Source of the DNA: Phoronis australis
Lineage: Eukaryota > Phoronida > Phoronidae
DNA: 62,029 bases
Assembly (NCBI GenBank): GCA_002633005.1
Contig: NMRA01000930.1
Span: forward strand, 33,858-95,886
Reading direction: 5' to 3'
Under the pieces are notes generated by a model. It had not been told where the DNA came from. It ran no database searches and saw nothing but the letters and a program-made list of their open reading frames with translations. A program made the translations under genes and the position numbers. Below are positions 35,955 through 47,612 of this stretch, in pieces; position 1 is the first letter of the stretch, and each line of letters opens with the position of its first letter.

Positions 35955-37298
35955 TTAAAGGCGAAGGCAACCTTTTTTCATGTCATTTTTAGCAAAAATA
36001 AGGTTCATTGATTATCAAAGACATATTTTTCACTTATTCACTGCTTTTCGTAATTTAATTAATTACTCGTCGTCTACTCCGGAAGTGACGTTTTGGGAGG
36101 CAAGAATTTCGCGCCAATTTCTTTTCATGTAGTCTAACTGTGAGAGCAGTCGAGTCAGTCATTGTTCTACCTCGGTTGTGATCAGTTCGGTCGTCGTTTG
36201 CTTTTGCTTACGAGTCAGTCAACATGCCACGCTGTTGCTGCGTACTGGGGTGTACTCATTATCGTCTCACGTACAGACGAAGAACTGTCCCACTTGCCCG
36301 AGTGTCCCGCGACACACTCCCACAGGAGGGTGATCTGAGCATCCAAACTGCTTACATCCCGCCGTGTGACTCCCTAGCCACACACCTGGCACCTTCTAAA
36401 TAGCTCCAATACAAGTCCACAATAAACTTATCAAACTTAGGCTCACCGATCTGTTCATTGGATGACGAACTGTCCTCTTCACTAGGTGTCGAACTGGGCC
36501 TATATTCACTCCCACTACTCAACATCACTGCAGGGCTGCTTACAGGCTATGGGCTAGAGACAACAGCACAGAGCGAATCACTGCTAGTTCCCGGAATTGC
36601 ACGCAATGGGGTAGGCCTACGTTCGGAGGCACGGGTGACAGTAGATGAAGTGCCTACAGTCATTGTATATAGTGGCCACAGCTCGCGAGGCTTCTCGCTT
36701 CAAAAACGCACTTCTCGGGGTTGGCGACGGGGCATGGCCGGGAATCAACGACGGTATGGTACCCTTCTTCAGGCGTTGTTTCGCAGGGAACTTCATCAAT
36801 TCAGTTTACATTTCTCTGTCGTAATCTGACGGCAGAAAATGCTTGCCACACACTCGGTAACCCTCCACTGCTTCGTACGTTGCGTGGACGGGTAGCGCTG
36901 CGTTCTTCACATGAACGAGCTAGCCAACTACGGCGAAGTGTGTCATCCTTCGGAAAGCGACGCAAGGTACCCAAAGCGCTTGTGAGACGATAATGAGTAC
37001 ATCCCAGCACGCAGCAACATCGTGGCATGTTGACTGACTTGTAAACAAAAGCAAACGACGACCGAACTTATCACAACCGAGGTAGAACAATGACTGACTC
37101 GACAGCTATCACAGTCAGACTATAATGAAAAGAAATTGGCGCGAAACTCTTGCCTCCCAAAACGTCACTTCCACAGTAGAGGACGAGAAGTTAATCAAAT
37201 TACGAAAAGCTGTAATTAAGTGAAAATTGTGTCTGGGATAATCAACGAATCTTATTTTTGCTAAAAATGATATGAAAAAAGGTTGCCTTCGCCTTTAA
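35955..37298 (-). mobile_element. Kolobok-like foldback DNA element with THAP
   Basis: TTAA at 35955-35958 and 37295-37298 flanks inverted ends AGGCGAAGGCAACC and its complement. The inverted arms extend about 316 bp (35955-36270 and 36982-37298) with few mismatches, beginning TTAAAGGCG. TTAA targets, TTAAAGG-type ends and a THAP domain are the combination known for Kolobok transposons. The interior is only about 700 bp, so it is non-autonomous. Each arm contains the start of the THAP frame, because the arms are mirror copies. It lies in the intron between EGF modules 2 and 3. Confidence 0.65.
36617..37028 (-). pseudogene. THAP-domain transposase N-terminus, broken
   Basis: Starting at 37028 on the minus strand the protein opens MPRCCCVLGCTHYR and continues with RRFPKDDTLRRSW, the N-terminal cysteine pair and FPKD..R..W core of THAP zinc fingers. 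After a frame change, RVCGKHFLPSDYDREM (about 36806-36860) supplies the C-x2-H pair and the following HF. An in-frame stop follows, then KFPAKQRLKKGTIPSLIP, typical of the sequence after THAP domains. The catalytic part is not present. The left arm repeats the first residues at 36223 (+). THAP domains here would bind the transposon ends; the copy is inactive. Confidence 0.65.
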
Positions 37299-38514
37299 GC
37301 AATAAATTCATTGTGTTTATGCAGGAACTGTAGAGAAATCCCAAACATTTGGCCAACACAAAATCATATCTCAAAAACTGTCTGATCGGATTCATATAAA
37401 ACTTTCAGATACTATACTTTATGTATTGTCCTCCAACATTTTGTTAGGGATTATTTTTAAATGATCCACCATTGGTAGATTATGAGCTTTATGAAAAACA
37501 TACGGAAACGAAATGATAATTGAGAAAACTATAGCAGCTTATTTGGTATTCCGTTTTGATGAATCATGTCAAGCAAAATTTGATCAAATTATTGCTGTCG
37601 CTGTTTTGTTATGACAAAAACATGGTAGTCACGTGACGTAATACGAGCCAACCTCCCGTTCAGCAACCCTAGTACCTAAAGACGAGATTTCGAGAGATTA
37701 CGTGAGACATTGACTTTTATTTTGAATGTGAGCCCGCGACTTAGACTACATTTTTAGCTAGTTGCTATTGTTACTGTACGCACACCAGGCTGGTTAAAGC
37801 TCTACAGATTTTCCTCTTCCGGAAAATACATTTTCACACGGATTTAAATAGCGGTGTACTATGTAGATGTTTGTCTAATTGCACAGACTCGTTGGTACAG
37901 TACGGTTCCACACATCATAATGTAAGAAAATTGTTCAAGAGCTCTCACCATCCATGTCTCAAAAAGAAGAGATCTATTAGCCTTTTGGTGAGAAACGAGC
38001 CAAAAATAAAAAATATTTATTTTTCTTTTTCGGGGGTGTACGTACATGTATTAGGTTAAAGACCGCCTGCCGCATTGTTGTTTCTACTGAGAAGTTTTGA
38101 GGAAAGTCCGGGCAGAGCCGTCTTTTTCCGGATATGACAAAGCTTTTTTGTGGAGGCTGTAGTAACGGTAACTTCTGTTCAATTTTCATAAAGACTTGAA
38201 TGTTACATGAAAATGGCATCGGTTTGTGGGCCGTACGAGAGTGTGGAATGTCAGTGTGGAACATGGGGTTTGGTCGGTAACCAACCTTTCTTCGTCAAAT
38301 CTCAAGAAAACCATGTTTCGACCAAACACATAAGTGATGTTACGATGAAAGACTTGCCACCTTGTAAGTGTATTTGCAAATTTTATAAATAACAAACAAC
38401 AAACAATCTGCTTCCATTCTTGAGCGAGTGATGCCAGGCCCTCATTCCCGGCCCAAATCGCGAGGACTGTATGCCTATTAGCATTGTGTTTTAACCGTGC
38501 TCATTCTATCACGG
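37299..38514. other. Intron part, no gene
   Basis: About 1.2 kb without recognised feature. Short frames on both strands (37859-38047 -, 38207-38392 +) have no domain. Confidence 0.45.
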
Positions 38515-39768
38515 CTATAGACTTAACTCACGCGGCGGACATTAAAATCCAAAGCGAGGCTCACTGCGATTGGCCGGACTTTCGAGTCCAACCTGGTTAT
38601 TAAATCTTAAAAATGTGTCAATAATTAACCGCAGAGACGTAGAAAAATACATTAGAGAACAAGTCTATGCACCAAAGAGTTGTCTGACGAAAGAGTATAA
38701 GTTTTTTTCGGAAAACTAGGTTCGAAACATGAAATATAAATATGACCAAACTGCGGCGATCGTCATGACGGTAGTGTCACGGATTACGTATTATACTGAA
38801 TGCAGGTTATTGTTGATAAAAATGCTTTCTACACAAACCAGGTCATCTGATTGTCGACGAGTTGAAGATATGTTCGACAGTGGTGGCTCATCGCATTTTG
38901 CTGTCATGTGCAATTAGTCACATCTGGTTTAATTTGTTGATCAAAAGTATTAACGTCAAGCATTTAGTCTTTGTCCTGGTGAGATAGGACTACTGGGACT
39001 AACAAGTGAATTGTCATTGATCTGAAAGAATAACTGATGTTATTAATTATATTTATTTATTTATGAAACTAAAAAACCAGGCTCGTAATTGAAAATAAAA
39101 ATTATTTGACTATATTTTAATGAAAAAAAAAAACTAAAAACGAGCACAGCCTCAGAAATCGCTTTCGTATTATATCCAGGTTCTCATTCACTCCCTTGCA
39201 CACATTCACAAGTAATTATTTGACAACCAGTTCTGCTTTCTTGGTTTTAATACTTCTTATAAAATTTCAAATAACAATCAAGACCAAGTTGAATTTTAAA
39301 ATTAAAACACCCAACTCGTTCGTCCAAAGCGTAACCTTGTTTTTGAGCTCGATTTCAGTTAATTTCACAGACCAAGCATAGTTATCCTGTTTCTTCAGGG
39401 GCCTCGCTCATCCGGTGAAATTTGATTGTGTGTCTTCAATCCGTTAGAGGGACAGTTTTTCGCCGAGTGAGGCGAAAAATTAACCTCCCGATCATCATCA
39501 ATAGCACACCTGCCCTGTGCTCTTTTAAATGGTCACCTGTGTGGATACAGAACTTCTCAGAGAACTTTTCAATCACTAGGGGAATTTTTAGGGCCACGTG
39601 GGGGGAATTTCGGGGGATTTTTCAATATTTTTTGAGAGGGAAATAGGGCCTATATTCGGCCCCAAAATCGAGGGATTGAGGCACCTGTTTTTTTTGGAAA
39701 GAAACATGCATCATCTTTCAACCCTCAGTCATGAAAACACTGCCTGGCTGACCAAGGCGGGTATTATG

Positions 39769-40370
39769 AACAACACGATAACATTCATGAGACTAGCCAA
39801 CAAATCAGTAAGAAATAACCTGCAGTCTTGTTCACTCACCCGGTAAACTGGCAACAGTGCGAGAGCGCTCGGAGGAGCGACACTTGGCGAAATTACGTGA
39901 AAACATGACGATGGGGAGGACGACGACGACGATCATGACGATGAAGGCGGATATTATGAACAACACGATAACATTCATATGACTAGCCAACAAATCAGTA
40001 AGAAATAGCCTGCAGTCTTGTTCACGCACCTGGTAAACTGCTAACAGTGCGAGAGCACTGGGAGGAGCGACACTTGGCAAAATTACACGAAAACAGGATG
40101 ATGGGGAGGGCGACGACGACTATTATGACGATGAAGGCGGCGATTATGAACAACACGATAACATTCATGTGACTAGCGAAGAAATCAATAAGAAGTAGGC
40201 TGCAGTCTTGTTCAATAGCCGGTAAACTGACAACAGTGCGAGAGCGCTCGGAGGAGCGACACTTGGCGAAGTTAACCGAAAAGACGACGATGGAGATGAC
40301 GACGACGATGACGATTATGAGAATGATAGTGGGGATTATGAGCAACACGATAACATTCATATGATAAGCG
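39769..40370. repeat. 189-bp tandem repeat
   Basis: GAACAACACGATAACATTCA recurs at 39769, 39958, 40147 and, slightly changed, about 40340: period 189, 189, about 192. Each unit also has GCGAGAGCGCTCGGAGGAGC then GACACTTGGCGAAATTA and a GAC/GAT-rich tract. Because 189 is divisible by three, hydrophobic minus-strand frames stay open across units; I regard these as a by-product. Confidence 0.85.
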
Positions 40371-41029
40371 AAGATGTCAGAAATCAGTCAGAAATAGGCT
40401 ACTGTCTTGTTCAGTAAACCAACCACTCAGCAGCAAATCGGTCAACAAAGGAACAGCGTTATCAGAAAATCTGAATAATTCGAAAAGTGAGGACGTCCTA
40501 ACGAAAAATGAAAAACATCTTATGAAAGCCCGTTTAAAACTCTATCGAAATGTAAAGATTTCAGATCGGTTAATAAACATGGCAAGAAAATCCCGGCACA
40601 CAAACCTATTAGCAAAAAACGCCAAATTTGAGAATTTTCTCCCCGAAATCCCTGCAAGTATTAGAAAAAAGTCTGACTACAGATTCAAAATGCTCGTCCT
40701 CACAGGATTCTAACTATGTGGTCATAGTAAGCCTCTTACCAGCTACTTTTTTGGCAAACTTGATTTGTCTGACAGCCACCTGAAATCGGACAGCAGACGA
40801 CAGGGGTTGATAGCAAATGACAGCCACCAGTTTACATCAAAAGTATGTAGCACTTGGCTTTTCTCATACAAAAAACACAAGTAAATAAGTTTCCTTGCAA
40901 TTTTTGTCAACAATTTCCTCAAACGACCCGCCAAAACTGACTCACGCCCTCAACATAAATTCTATGGGCTAGAAAATGCTCCGTGGCCGCGGCCTGACTG
41001 TTCAGTGCTACCTACAGTGTTGAGCTATA

Positions 41030-43985
41030 ATAGGCAAAATTAACGACGATGATGATTGCGATGATGCAGGTTGCGACGATGAACAACATCATAACATTCA
41101 TACGACGAACTTAAATGTCATAGATTAGTAAGAAATAAGCTACAGTCTTGTTCAAATAAACTAAACCGACATCAGTGCAGTAAGAGAGCTCAACAAAGGA
41201 ACAGCGCTATCAGGAAATTTCTAATAATTCGAGAACTAGACGTCCTAGCGAAAAATGGAAAACATCTTTTGAAAGCCCGTTCCAAACTCTATCTAAATTG
41301 ATAGTTTCGCTGAATTCCATATTTTTTTCGAAAAAATTGAAATCTCGCGTTTTTTTTGAAATTCAAAGTCAAATAACTCGAAAACGATAAGACTGAGAAA
41401 AACGTTATCACAGAACTTTTGAAAGAGCATTCTTCAAGAAATCCACATGCAAACGTTCACGTCATTTGCTCTTCCCGTTAAAAACTTAAAAATGCGACCA
41501 CAACGATTGAAAACGGGTGACAATGCGCCAGAGCCGCCATTTTGAAAGAAGTCTTTGAATCTTAGAATGAGAACAAAATGGCCGCCACAGCCGCCATCTT
41601 GGATCTGATTATGACGAAAAACAATAGGCTTCCAGTACTACCGAAACTACGTGTTATGTATAAATTTCGTGATGATCGGACGAAAATTGCGACCTGTATG
41701 GTGCGAACAAACAAAACATAACAGAAAAGACGACAATAGAGATAATGACGAAGAGGGCGAATATGACGACGATGGTGGCCATGATGAACAATTCACGTAA
41801 TGATAACATTCACAAGACGAACGTAGAGGCCAGACATCAGTAAGTATAGGCTACAGTCTTGAACGACACTTGGCAAAATTAATTGAAAAGACGACGACGG
41901 AGAAAGTGACGAAGATAACGAATATGGTGACGATAGCGATCATGATGAACAACATCATAACATTCATATGAAGCACTTAGATGTCATAAATCAGCAACAA
42001 ATAGGCTACACTATTGTTCAATAGAAACTAAACCAACACCAATGCAGCAAGAGCGCTCAACAAAGGAACAGCGCTATCAGAAAATCTCAAATAATTCAAA
42101 CAGTAAAAAATTTGAAAAATGAAAGATATCATCTGAAAGCCCGTGTAAAACTCTATCTAAATTGATAGTATCACACACTTCCGTAAGTTTTTCGAAAAAA
42201 TGAAATTTTGCTTTTTTTAAGAAATTGAAAGTCAACTCGAAAACGGTAAGTCTGAGAAACAAATTGATACAGTTCATTTGAAAGAATATACCTCAGAAAA
42301 TCCACATGCAAAAATTCACGTCATTTCCTCCTCCCGTTTAAATGGCACCCCAGAACGACTGAAAATGGGTCAACATGCGTCAGATCCGCCATCTTGAAAG
42401 CAACTTCCGGTTTTTTCGACTTCATTTAACAGCATGTTAGACAAAACTGATATCTGAAAAAATCAGAGGAATTGGTCCAATAATGCAAAATCGAGGTGCG
42501 CATGCGCGAGTGCCAATATTTCCGCCATCTTTAAACGGAAGTGAAGAATTTCCAATATACAAGTAGTGCAAACGCGGTCCAATAATTGTGCTGATTTTCA
42601 GCCCTGTACGTAAAAAACTGTAGCCTCCAGGAGCCTTTGAATCTTAAAATGAAAACAAAATGGCTGCCACAGCCGCCATCTGAGATTCGATTATGACGAA
42701 AAACAACATGCTTCCAGTACTTTCGTATCTACGTGTTATGTGTAAAATTCGTGATGATTGGACGAAAATTGCGACCTGTATCGAGTGAACAAAAAAAAAT
42801 AAAATATGAAAGCGCTCCGAGGAGCGAAACTTTGCGAAATTAACCAAAACAACCACGTTATAGATGACCAGAAGAACGACGACAGAGATGATGACGAAGA
42901 TGACAGCTATGATGACGATGGTGGCGATGATGGACCATGCAAGTTATGATATCATTCATATGACGAACGTAGAGGTCAGAAATCACTAAGAAATAAGCTA
43001 CAGTCTTGAGCGACACTTGGCGAAATTAACTGAAGAAAAAACGACGTCAAAGATGATGACGAAGATGACGAATATCATGATGGTGGTGGCGATGATGAAC
43101 AACATCATAACAATCATATGACGAACTTAAATGTCATATATCAACAAGAAATAGACTACAGCCTAGCTCAATAGAAGCTAAACCAACATCAATGCAGCAA
43201 GAGCTCTCAACAAAAGAACAACGTTATCAGAAAATCTCAAATAACTCAAAAAGTAGACATCCTAGCGAAAAATGGAAAACATCTTCTGAAAGCCCGTTAA
43301 AAGTTCTATCTAAATCAACAGTATCACACAATGCCGTAGATTTTTCGAAAAAAGGAAATATTTTTAAGAAATTCATAGTCGAATAACTCGAAAACGGTCT
43401 GAGAAAAAATTGTTACAGGCCATTTGAAAGAGTATACCTCAAAGAATCCACATGAAAAAAAATCACGTCTTTTTCTCTTCCCGTTTCAAATAGCACTCCA
43501 GCACGACAGAAAACAGGTCAACATGCGTCAGATCAGCCATCTGGAGAGCAACTTCCGGTATTTTGGCTCTGTATAATAGCATGTCATAAGAAATTAATAC
43601 CTACAAAAATTCGAAGGAATTAGCCCTATAATGCGCCCTCTAGAGGAAAAAAAACTTTTTTAGGCCAAGATCGAGGTGCTCATGCGCGATCGCCGATATT
43701 TCCACCATTTTTAGCTGGAAGTAAACAATTTCCGGTATACTTGCAGCGCACGTCCAATCCAATAATTTTGCTGAGTTTGAACCATGTACTTAAAAAATTG
43801 TAGCCCCAGAAGACTTTGAATCTTAAAATGAAAACAAAATGGCCTCCACAGCAGCCATCTTGGATCCGATTATGACGAGAAACAATAGGCTTCCAGTACT
43901 TCCAAAACTACGTGTTATGTGTAAATTTCGTGATGATCGGACGAAAGTTGCGACCTGTATCGTGCGACCAAAAAAAACAAACTTG
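41030..43985. repeat. About 1.1-kb repeat, three diverged copies
   Basis: The landmark GCCGCCACAGCCGCCATCTT (or close variants) recurs at 41581, 42661 and 43842, spacing 1080 and about 1180. The block GCAAGAGCTCTCAACAAAAG and the block GAAAGCCCGTTAAAAG keep the same order in each unit. A fourth copy lies at 59500-60770 outside this element. Units contain GAC/GAT-rich tracts and motif clusters described separately. Confidence 0.85.
42497..42542 (+). promoter_or_regulatory. NRF1/YY1/ETS-like motif cluster in repeat
   Basis: TGCGCATGCGC at 42497-42507 is the NRF1 consensus. CCGCCATCTTT at 42522-42532 is YY1-like, and CGGAAGTG at 42536-42542 is ETS-like. Related clusters lie at about 43675-43725 and 60462-60510. 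A second YY1 pair (ATGGCCGCC and GCCGCCATCTTGG) lies at about 41578-41605 and at the equivalent points of the other units. Copy 4 also has the ETS palindrome ACTTCCGGAAGT (about 60681-60692). Activity is inference. Confidence 0.5.
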
Positions 43986-44000
43986 ATGGAAGGCCAACAT

Positions 44001-44031
44001 ACTTGGCGGTATTCCCAGAATTCCGCCAAGT
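44001..44031. repeat. Near-perfect palindrome at repeat boundary
   Basis: ACTTGGCGGTATTC, a 3-base loop, then GAATTCCGCCAAGT: 14-bp arms with one mismatch. It sits exactly where the 1.1-kb repeats end and the conserved right end of the TIR element begins. Confidence 0.8.
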
Positions 44032-44460
44032 AAATGTTACACGGACATATTTTCCTTCATCGCGCGTATGACAACGACGCAACGCTTCCGAATCTCAACG
44101 TCCTCAGGTATTGTAAAACAAACAGTTGAGTATCCATATTTTTTCTAGCGGTTCGAGCAACGCGGAATACAACAAGTATGCCGATAAGCCAACAGAAATA
44201 TCGTAGCGAGCCTCGTTTTGGAACGCGCCTCCTGTCGGCGTAAATAAGGTCTATAGTGAATACGAATGACCTCGGTTTACTGCCTTTGTCAGCGATTACT
44301 AAGTGTCTACTTTGCATAATAGTTGTTCATTTCTTGCTCAAAATCGTCTTCGTCTTCTGATCTCCTGAAATATTTAAAGTCAGTTAACATTACCCCTGGC
44401 TCGTTTTCCTGACTATAAAATAAGAATTGAGAAAAAGGAATAAAAATATTATACAAAAAA

Positions 44461-44760
44461 TCAATGAAATAAAGGTATGTGGAGCAATCCGTCAGCAGCG
44501 ATTTGAAGGCATCTGGTTCGACACCGACTCTCGTATGGTGGGAGATTGTTCCACACGACTGTTGCCGAGAAAATAAGTAAATAACACGACAAGAACACAG
44601 AGCACGTGGAACCTCCATGGCGCACAAACAATGCCGCAAAACTGCAAAAGTGCTTGTCGGACATTGCGGCATTGTGGGTACTGCAACGAAATTTTAGTGT
44701 CGCTGTGTAATCCGGGACGGCCCTATTGACATTCGGCACAGGGAGGGTATGATTACATTT
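44461..44760 (-). pseudogene. Reverse-transcriptase C-terminal remnant
   Basis: The minus strand carries FSATVVWNNLPPYE (about 44530-44575) and, one frame over, EPDAFKSLLTDC. This is the WN.LP then FK..L pattern that ends many non-LTR reverse transcriptases. A frame change between them and the lack of upstream RT motifs mark it as a decayed fragment. The element group cannot be named from this piece. Confidence 0.4.
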
Positions 44761-44889
44761 GTATCGTAAACTATAGTCCTTGTGTTCGATGAAAAAAAGG
44801 AATAACTCGTTACCACACGAAAGACAATGATGTTCAAAGACCCCAAACACAACTTTATGAGGTGCAGAGAGATTTGTTCGAATCAACAC

Positions 44890-45838
44890 GTAAGAATACG
44901 AGCAAGTAAAGTGATCAACACTGATTTTCAGGGTTCTGTTATTGAGCGTTTCAGTCTTTCAATAGGCATTCTACTCATAAAAGGTCAACTTACTAATGGG
45001 CGATCTACAACAGTTGGAATCTGGCAAAATATGCGAGTTATAAATAGTCATACATGTTTAACCATCCAAGCGAATGTAACCAGCGAGCGTAGACCAAGGT
45101 TTAAGGTTATCTCAAACCTTATGGACATCCATTCTAACTGTTATTTCAAAAATATGCTTTGTCAACCAGTAAAGTATATATTTTCTGAAATAAAAAAGAT
45201 CAGGGAATATAATGTTTTATATTTTTGTGGCATTATTATTATTTCCTTAACAACTTTTAAGTGAAATTCCATGTTTAAGAAACGCAAAATCATAGCATAA
45301 CGACCCTTCCGTCGATTTTAATGAAACCTTTTTTGAATGAGAACTTCACCAGTTATCTCAAAAACGCTTATAGGAACTTTCGTTTAGCCTCTTCGTTTGA
45401 ATTATATAACAATCAGCACGCAAAAAAATATTTAAAAAAAGAAGTCGTATTTTTCTTTGCTAAGCTTTATATCAAAAATCCTAATACTGTTATTGATATT
45501 GACGTTTACCTCTGGTTCTTCAAAGATCCTCAACGAAATTTTATAAAATTTGGCAAATAGGCATCTGTTGGGGAGATGACGCTTCTCTCCCGATTTTGGA
45601 TGGATTCGAGATATTTTGCGCCACCTAGTGGTAATTTTTCCTGTTTTTGAACCTGTTTTGTTGCCATACATCCCTCTGTCAACCCAACCACTCTAAACAT
45701 TACGCTGTCAAGCCGCTAAGAGGATCATGAAAATTGGCATATGTGTGTCTACTGACAAAAGCATAACTGACGTGGATTTTCAAACGGGTCCATTTACTGT
45801 AGTGCGATTAACTCAAACCAGTCTAACTTACATTGCAG
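44890..45838. other. Intron end, no gene recognised
   Basis: Plus frames at 44827-45264 and 45321-45560 are open but AT-driven, with no domain. The intron ends at the acceptor before EGF module 3. Confidence 0.45.
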
Positions 45839-45970
45839 ATTGTCCAGCTGGTAAATATGGCGCAGACTGCGCTCAAACGTGCGGATCATGCAAGGTCGGA
45901 GACTGTGATCGTTTTACTGGTCACTGCAGAAGCGGTTGTAAAGTTGGACATTACACCAACTACTGTAAAG
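45839..45970 (+). CDS. Exon 9 seen: EGF-like module 3
   Basis: Acceptor AACTTACATTGCAG, donor G/GTAAGT; 132 bases, codons split after the first base. Eight cysteines: CPAGKYGADC, CGSC, GDCDRFTGHC, then GCKVGHYTNYC. CP.G.YG..C and the CDRFTG.C element are shared with the third and later EGF modules of Tie-like proteins. The 3' half of this exon and its donor are duplicated about 160 bases downstream. Confidence 0.9.
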
Positions 45971-46072
45971 GTAAGTGCACACACAATGCAAGAAGATAAC
46001 TGAAGATGAACGACGTTACGGTATATTCGAGTATGTAGGCATTTGGTTTATCCGATGTAACTTTGCCATACA

Positions 46073-46134
46073 CGTTTTTACTGGTCACTGTACAAACGGT
46101 TGTAAAAATGGACATTACACCGACTATTGGAAAG
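46073..46134 (+). pseudogene. Half-exon duplicate of EGF module 3
   Basis: 46073-46160 repeats 45909-45996, that is, the 3' half of the exon, its GTAAGT donor and about 25 intron bases. It encodes FTGHC then NGCKNGHYTDYWK. The 5' half and the acceptor are absent, one T is inserted, and the last cysteine is tryptophan. Without an acceptor it should not be spliced in, though the intact donor could act as a competing site. Confidence 0.8.
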
Positions 46135-46160
46135 GTAAGTCTGCTCAAAATCCAAGAATA

Positions 46161-47366
46161 TAACTTTACGTACATCGCTGGAAATTGGAACATCCCAATA
46201 TTCTGAAGGTTCACTACTCCGATTAAGGTTCAAGGAAATACCTAAAAGTAATATAAATAGAAATATCTATCTGTACATACAACGCCCGGGCACTTAAACA
46301 CTTTGTTTGGATTTCATGCGCATGCGAAATTGCCCGCATGCCTTACGAAATACGGAAAATTAGTACTCACTTGCATTTTTAAAAAAGTTTGAAGTTGGAA
46401 TATTGATGAATTATCAACCACGATACATTAAGCAAAGGCATGTCAAAATTGTGCGATTTCAAAAGTTTAGGGTCGCTACGCCTCAACTTCACCCGCCGAA
46501 AACACGGACACGCCGAGAGTAAAATTTTAATGTAGTTAGTAAGCTACCCAGTGCCTTTCAGTCTTCACAAAGTCAAATAGTTCCACCCAGTCTTCTTAAA
46601 TTTATACATGTAACCGCCGTTGGTCGCCACCGCTCTGACTCGTGCCCAACATGATTTCCTTGCTTGGAACTGAGTCCATTCAAAAACAAAGTAGTCAATG
46701 TTTCAAGAACTATTTAACTCGTGCACAACCTTTAAATGGTTGCTTAATGGACACAAATACGAAACTCTATTCATGCCAATTCCTTTTCATTAGTACTGAG
46801 ACAATGAGAATATTGAAGCGTCGGAGTTCTGGCTTCGGAATTGTGGACATTCGAAGTAGTGAACTTTCGAAGTTAACAAGCTTTCGTAGCAGTGAACCTT
46901 AAGAATATTGGACCGTCAGAGTAGTGAACGTTCGGAATATTAACATGTAACCTTGGAAATCTTTTCCATCAAATTTGCTGCTCGCATGAAATCTGTGAGG
47001 CTGTGCAACATTGATACTGATTGACTAGAAAATAATTTTTTCAAAGAGAATGCATGAATAGATGACCCCTAGTGAGCAACTCGTAGTCCTGACAAAACAC
47101 AAAATCTTGCCAGTGCCATACATTTTTACAGTTGTTCTTGCCTTGTTTTGAGGAAATATTCCCTAAAATTTGACTGCGATAAGATCTTCACTAAGGTCAG
47201 AACTAGTGGGAACTATTTCAGGAAAACGGGGCTTTGATTAATTACCTCACAAAATCGTAACTCAATGAGTCAATTGTGAGGTGGACTGGGCCACGTTACT
47301 ATTTTTTGTTCTTTTTCAATTCCAATTTTTATCGTCCCTTTGGCCGAGTTAAGGAATCGCATGTTG
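46161..47366. other. Intron part, no gene
   Basis: About 1.2 kb. The open frame 46642-46902 (+) has no domain and runs into the minisatellite-like block at 46800-46945. Nothing else is recognised. Confidence 0.45.
46800..46945. repeat. Short degenerate minisatellite
   Basis: Variants of GTAGTGAAC.TTCG followed by AATATT or AAGTTAAC recur four to five times with spacing of roughly 25-35 bases. Confidence 0.5.
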
Positions 47367-47389
47367 TTAGCATGCGTGCACGCAGATTT

Positions 47390-47612
47390 TAGTTTGGGGG
47401 GGGGGGCCGAATCTTTGACCAAGTAGGCCTTTTGTTAACAAAAAGCTGGATGACCTAAAAAACGGGTTGCCAACTTCTGTACTGTGACCTGTGCGTCTTT
47501 TGTCTCGTATTCTCGGACTTTTTGTTTCTCTGAGGCGGACATTTTTGTCCACTTCGCCAAAATGGGAGGCTCCTTCAAGCCCCCCCGAGCCCCCTGTGTG
47601 TGCGCATGGTTA
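47390..47612 (-). repeat. G-run repeat copy
   Basis: A G run at about 47396, then CTCGGACTTTTTGTTTC, CTGAGGCGGACATTTTTG, GGGAGGCTCCTTCAAGCC and a final CCCCCCGAGCCCCCTGTG. The same blocks, inverted and diverged, occur at 49713-49890. It does not encode a recognised protein. Confidence 0.6.

Larger units (their letters stand above)
38515..44256. mobile_element. Long TIR element, copy 2, with internal repeats
   Basis: CTATAGAC at 38515 and its complement at 44249-44256 begin imperfect inverted ends of about 55 bp that share CCAAA(A/G)CGAGGCTC and CT(A/G)CGAT. Both ends match, in inverted orientation, the ends of the 2.1-kb element at 661-2744. Inside are a 189-bp tandem repeat (39769-40370) and about 1.1-kb repeats (41030-43980) that copy 1 lacks. 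No transposase frame was recognised. It sits in the 10-kb intron before EGF module 3. Confidence 0.6.

Noticed and set aside
39832-40360. Hydrophobic minus-strand frames that look like repeated membrane proteins
   Set aside because: They arise from GAC/GAT-rich tandem repeats whose period is a multiple of three; no start context, no homology and no conservation in the related repeats elsewhere.
43823-44029. Protein-like minus frames with SKMAAV.AILF in the 1.1-kb repeats
   Set aside because: This string is the direct translation of the YY1-like GCCGCCATCTTGG region and is a frequent artefact of such repeats.
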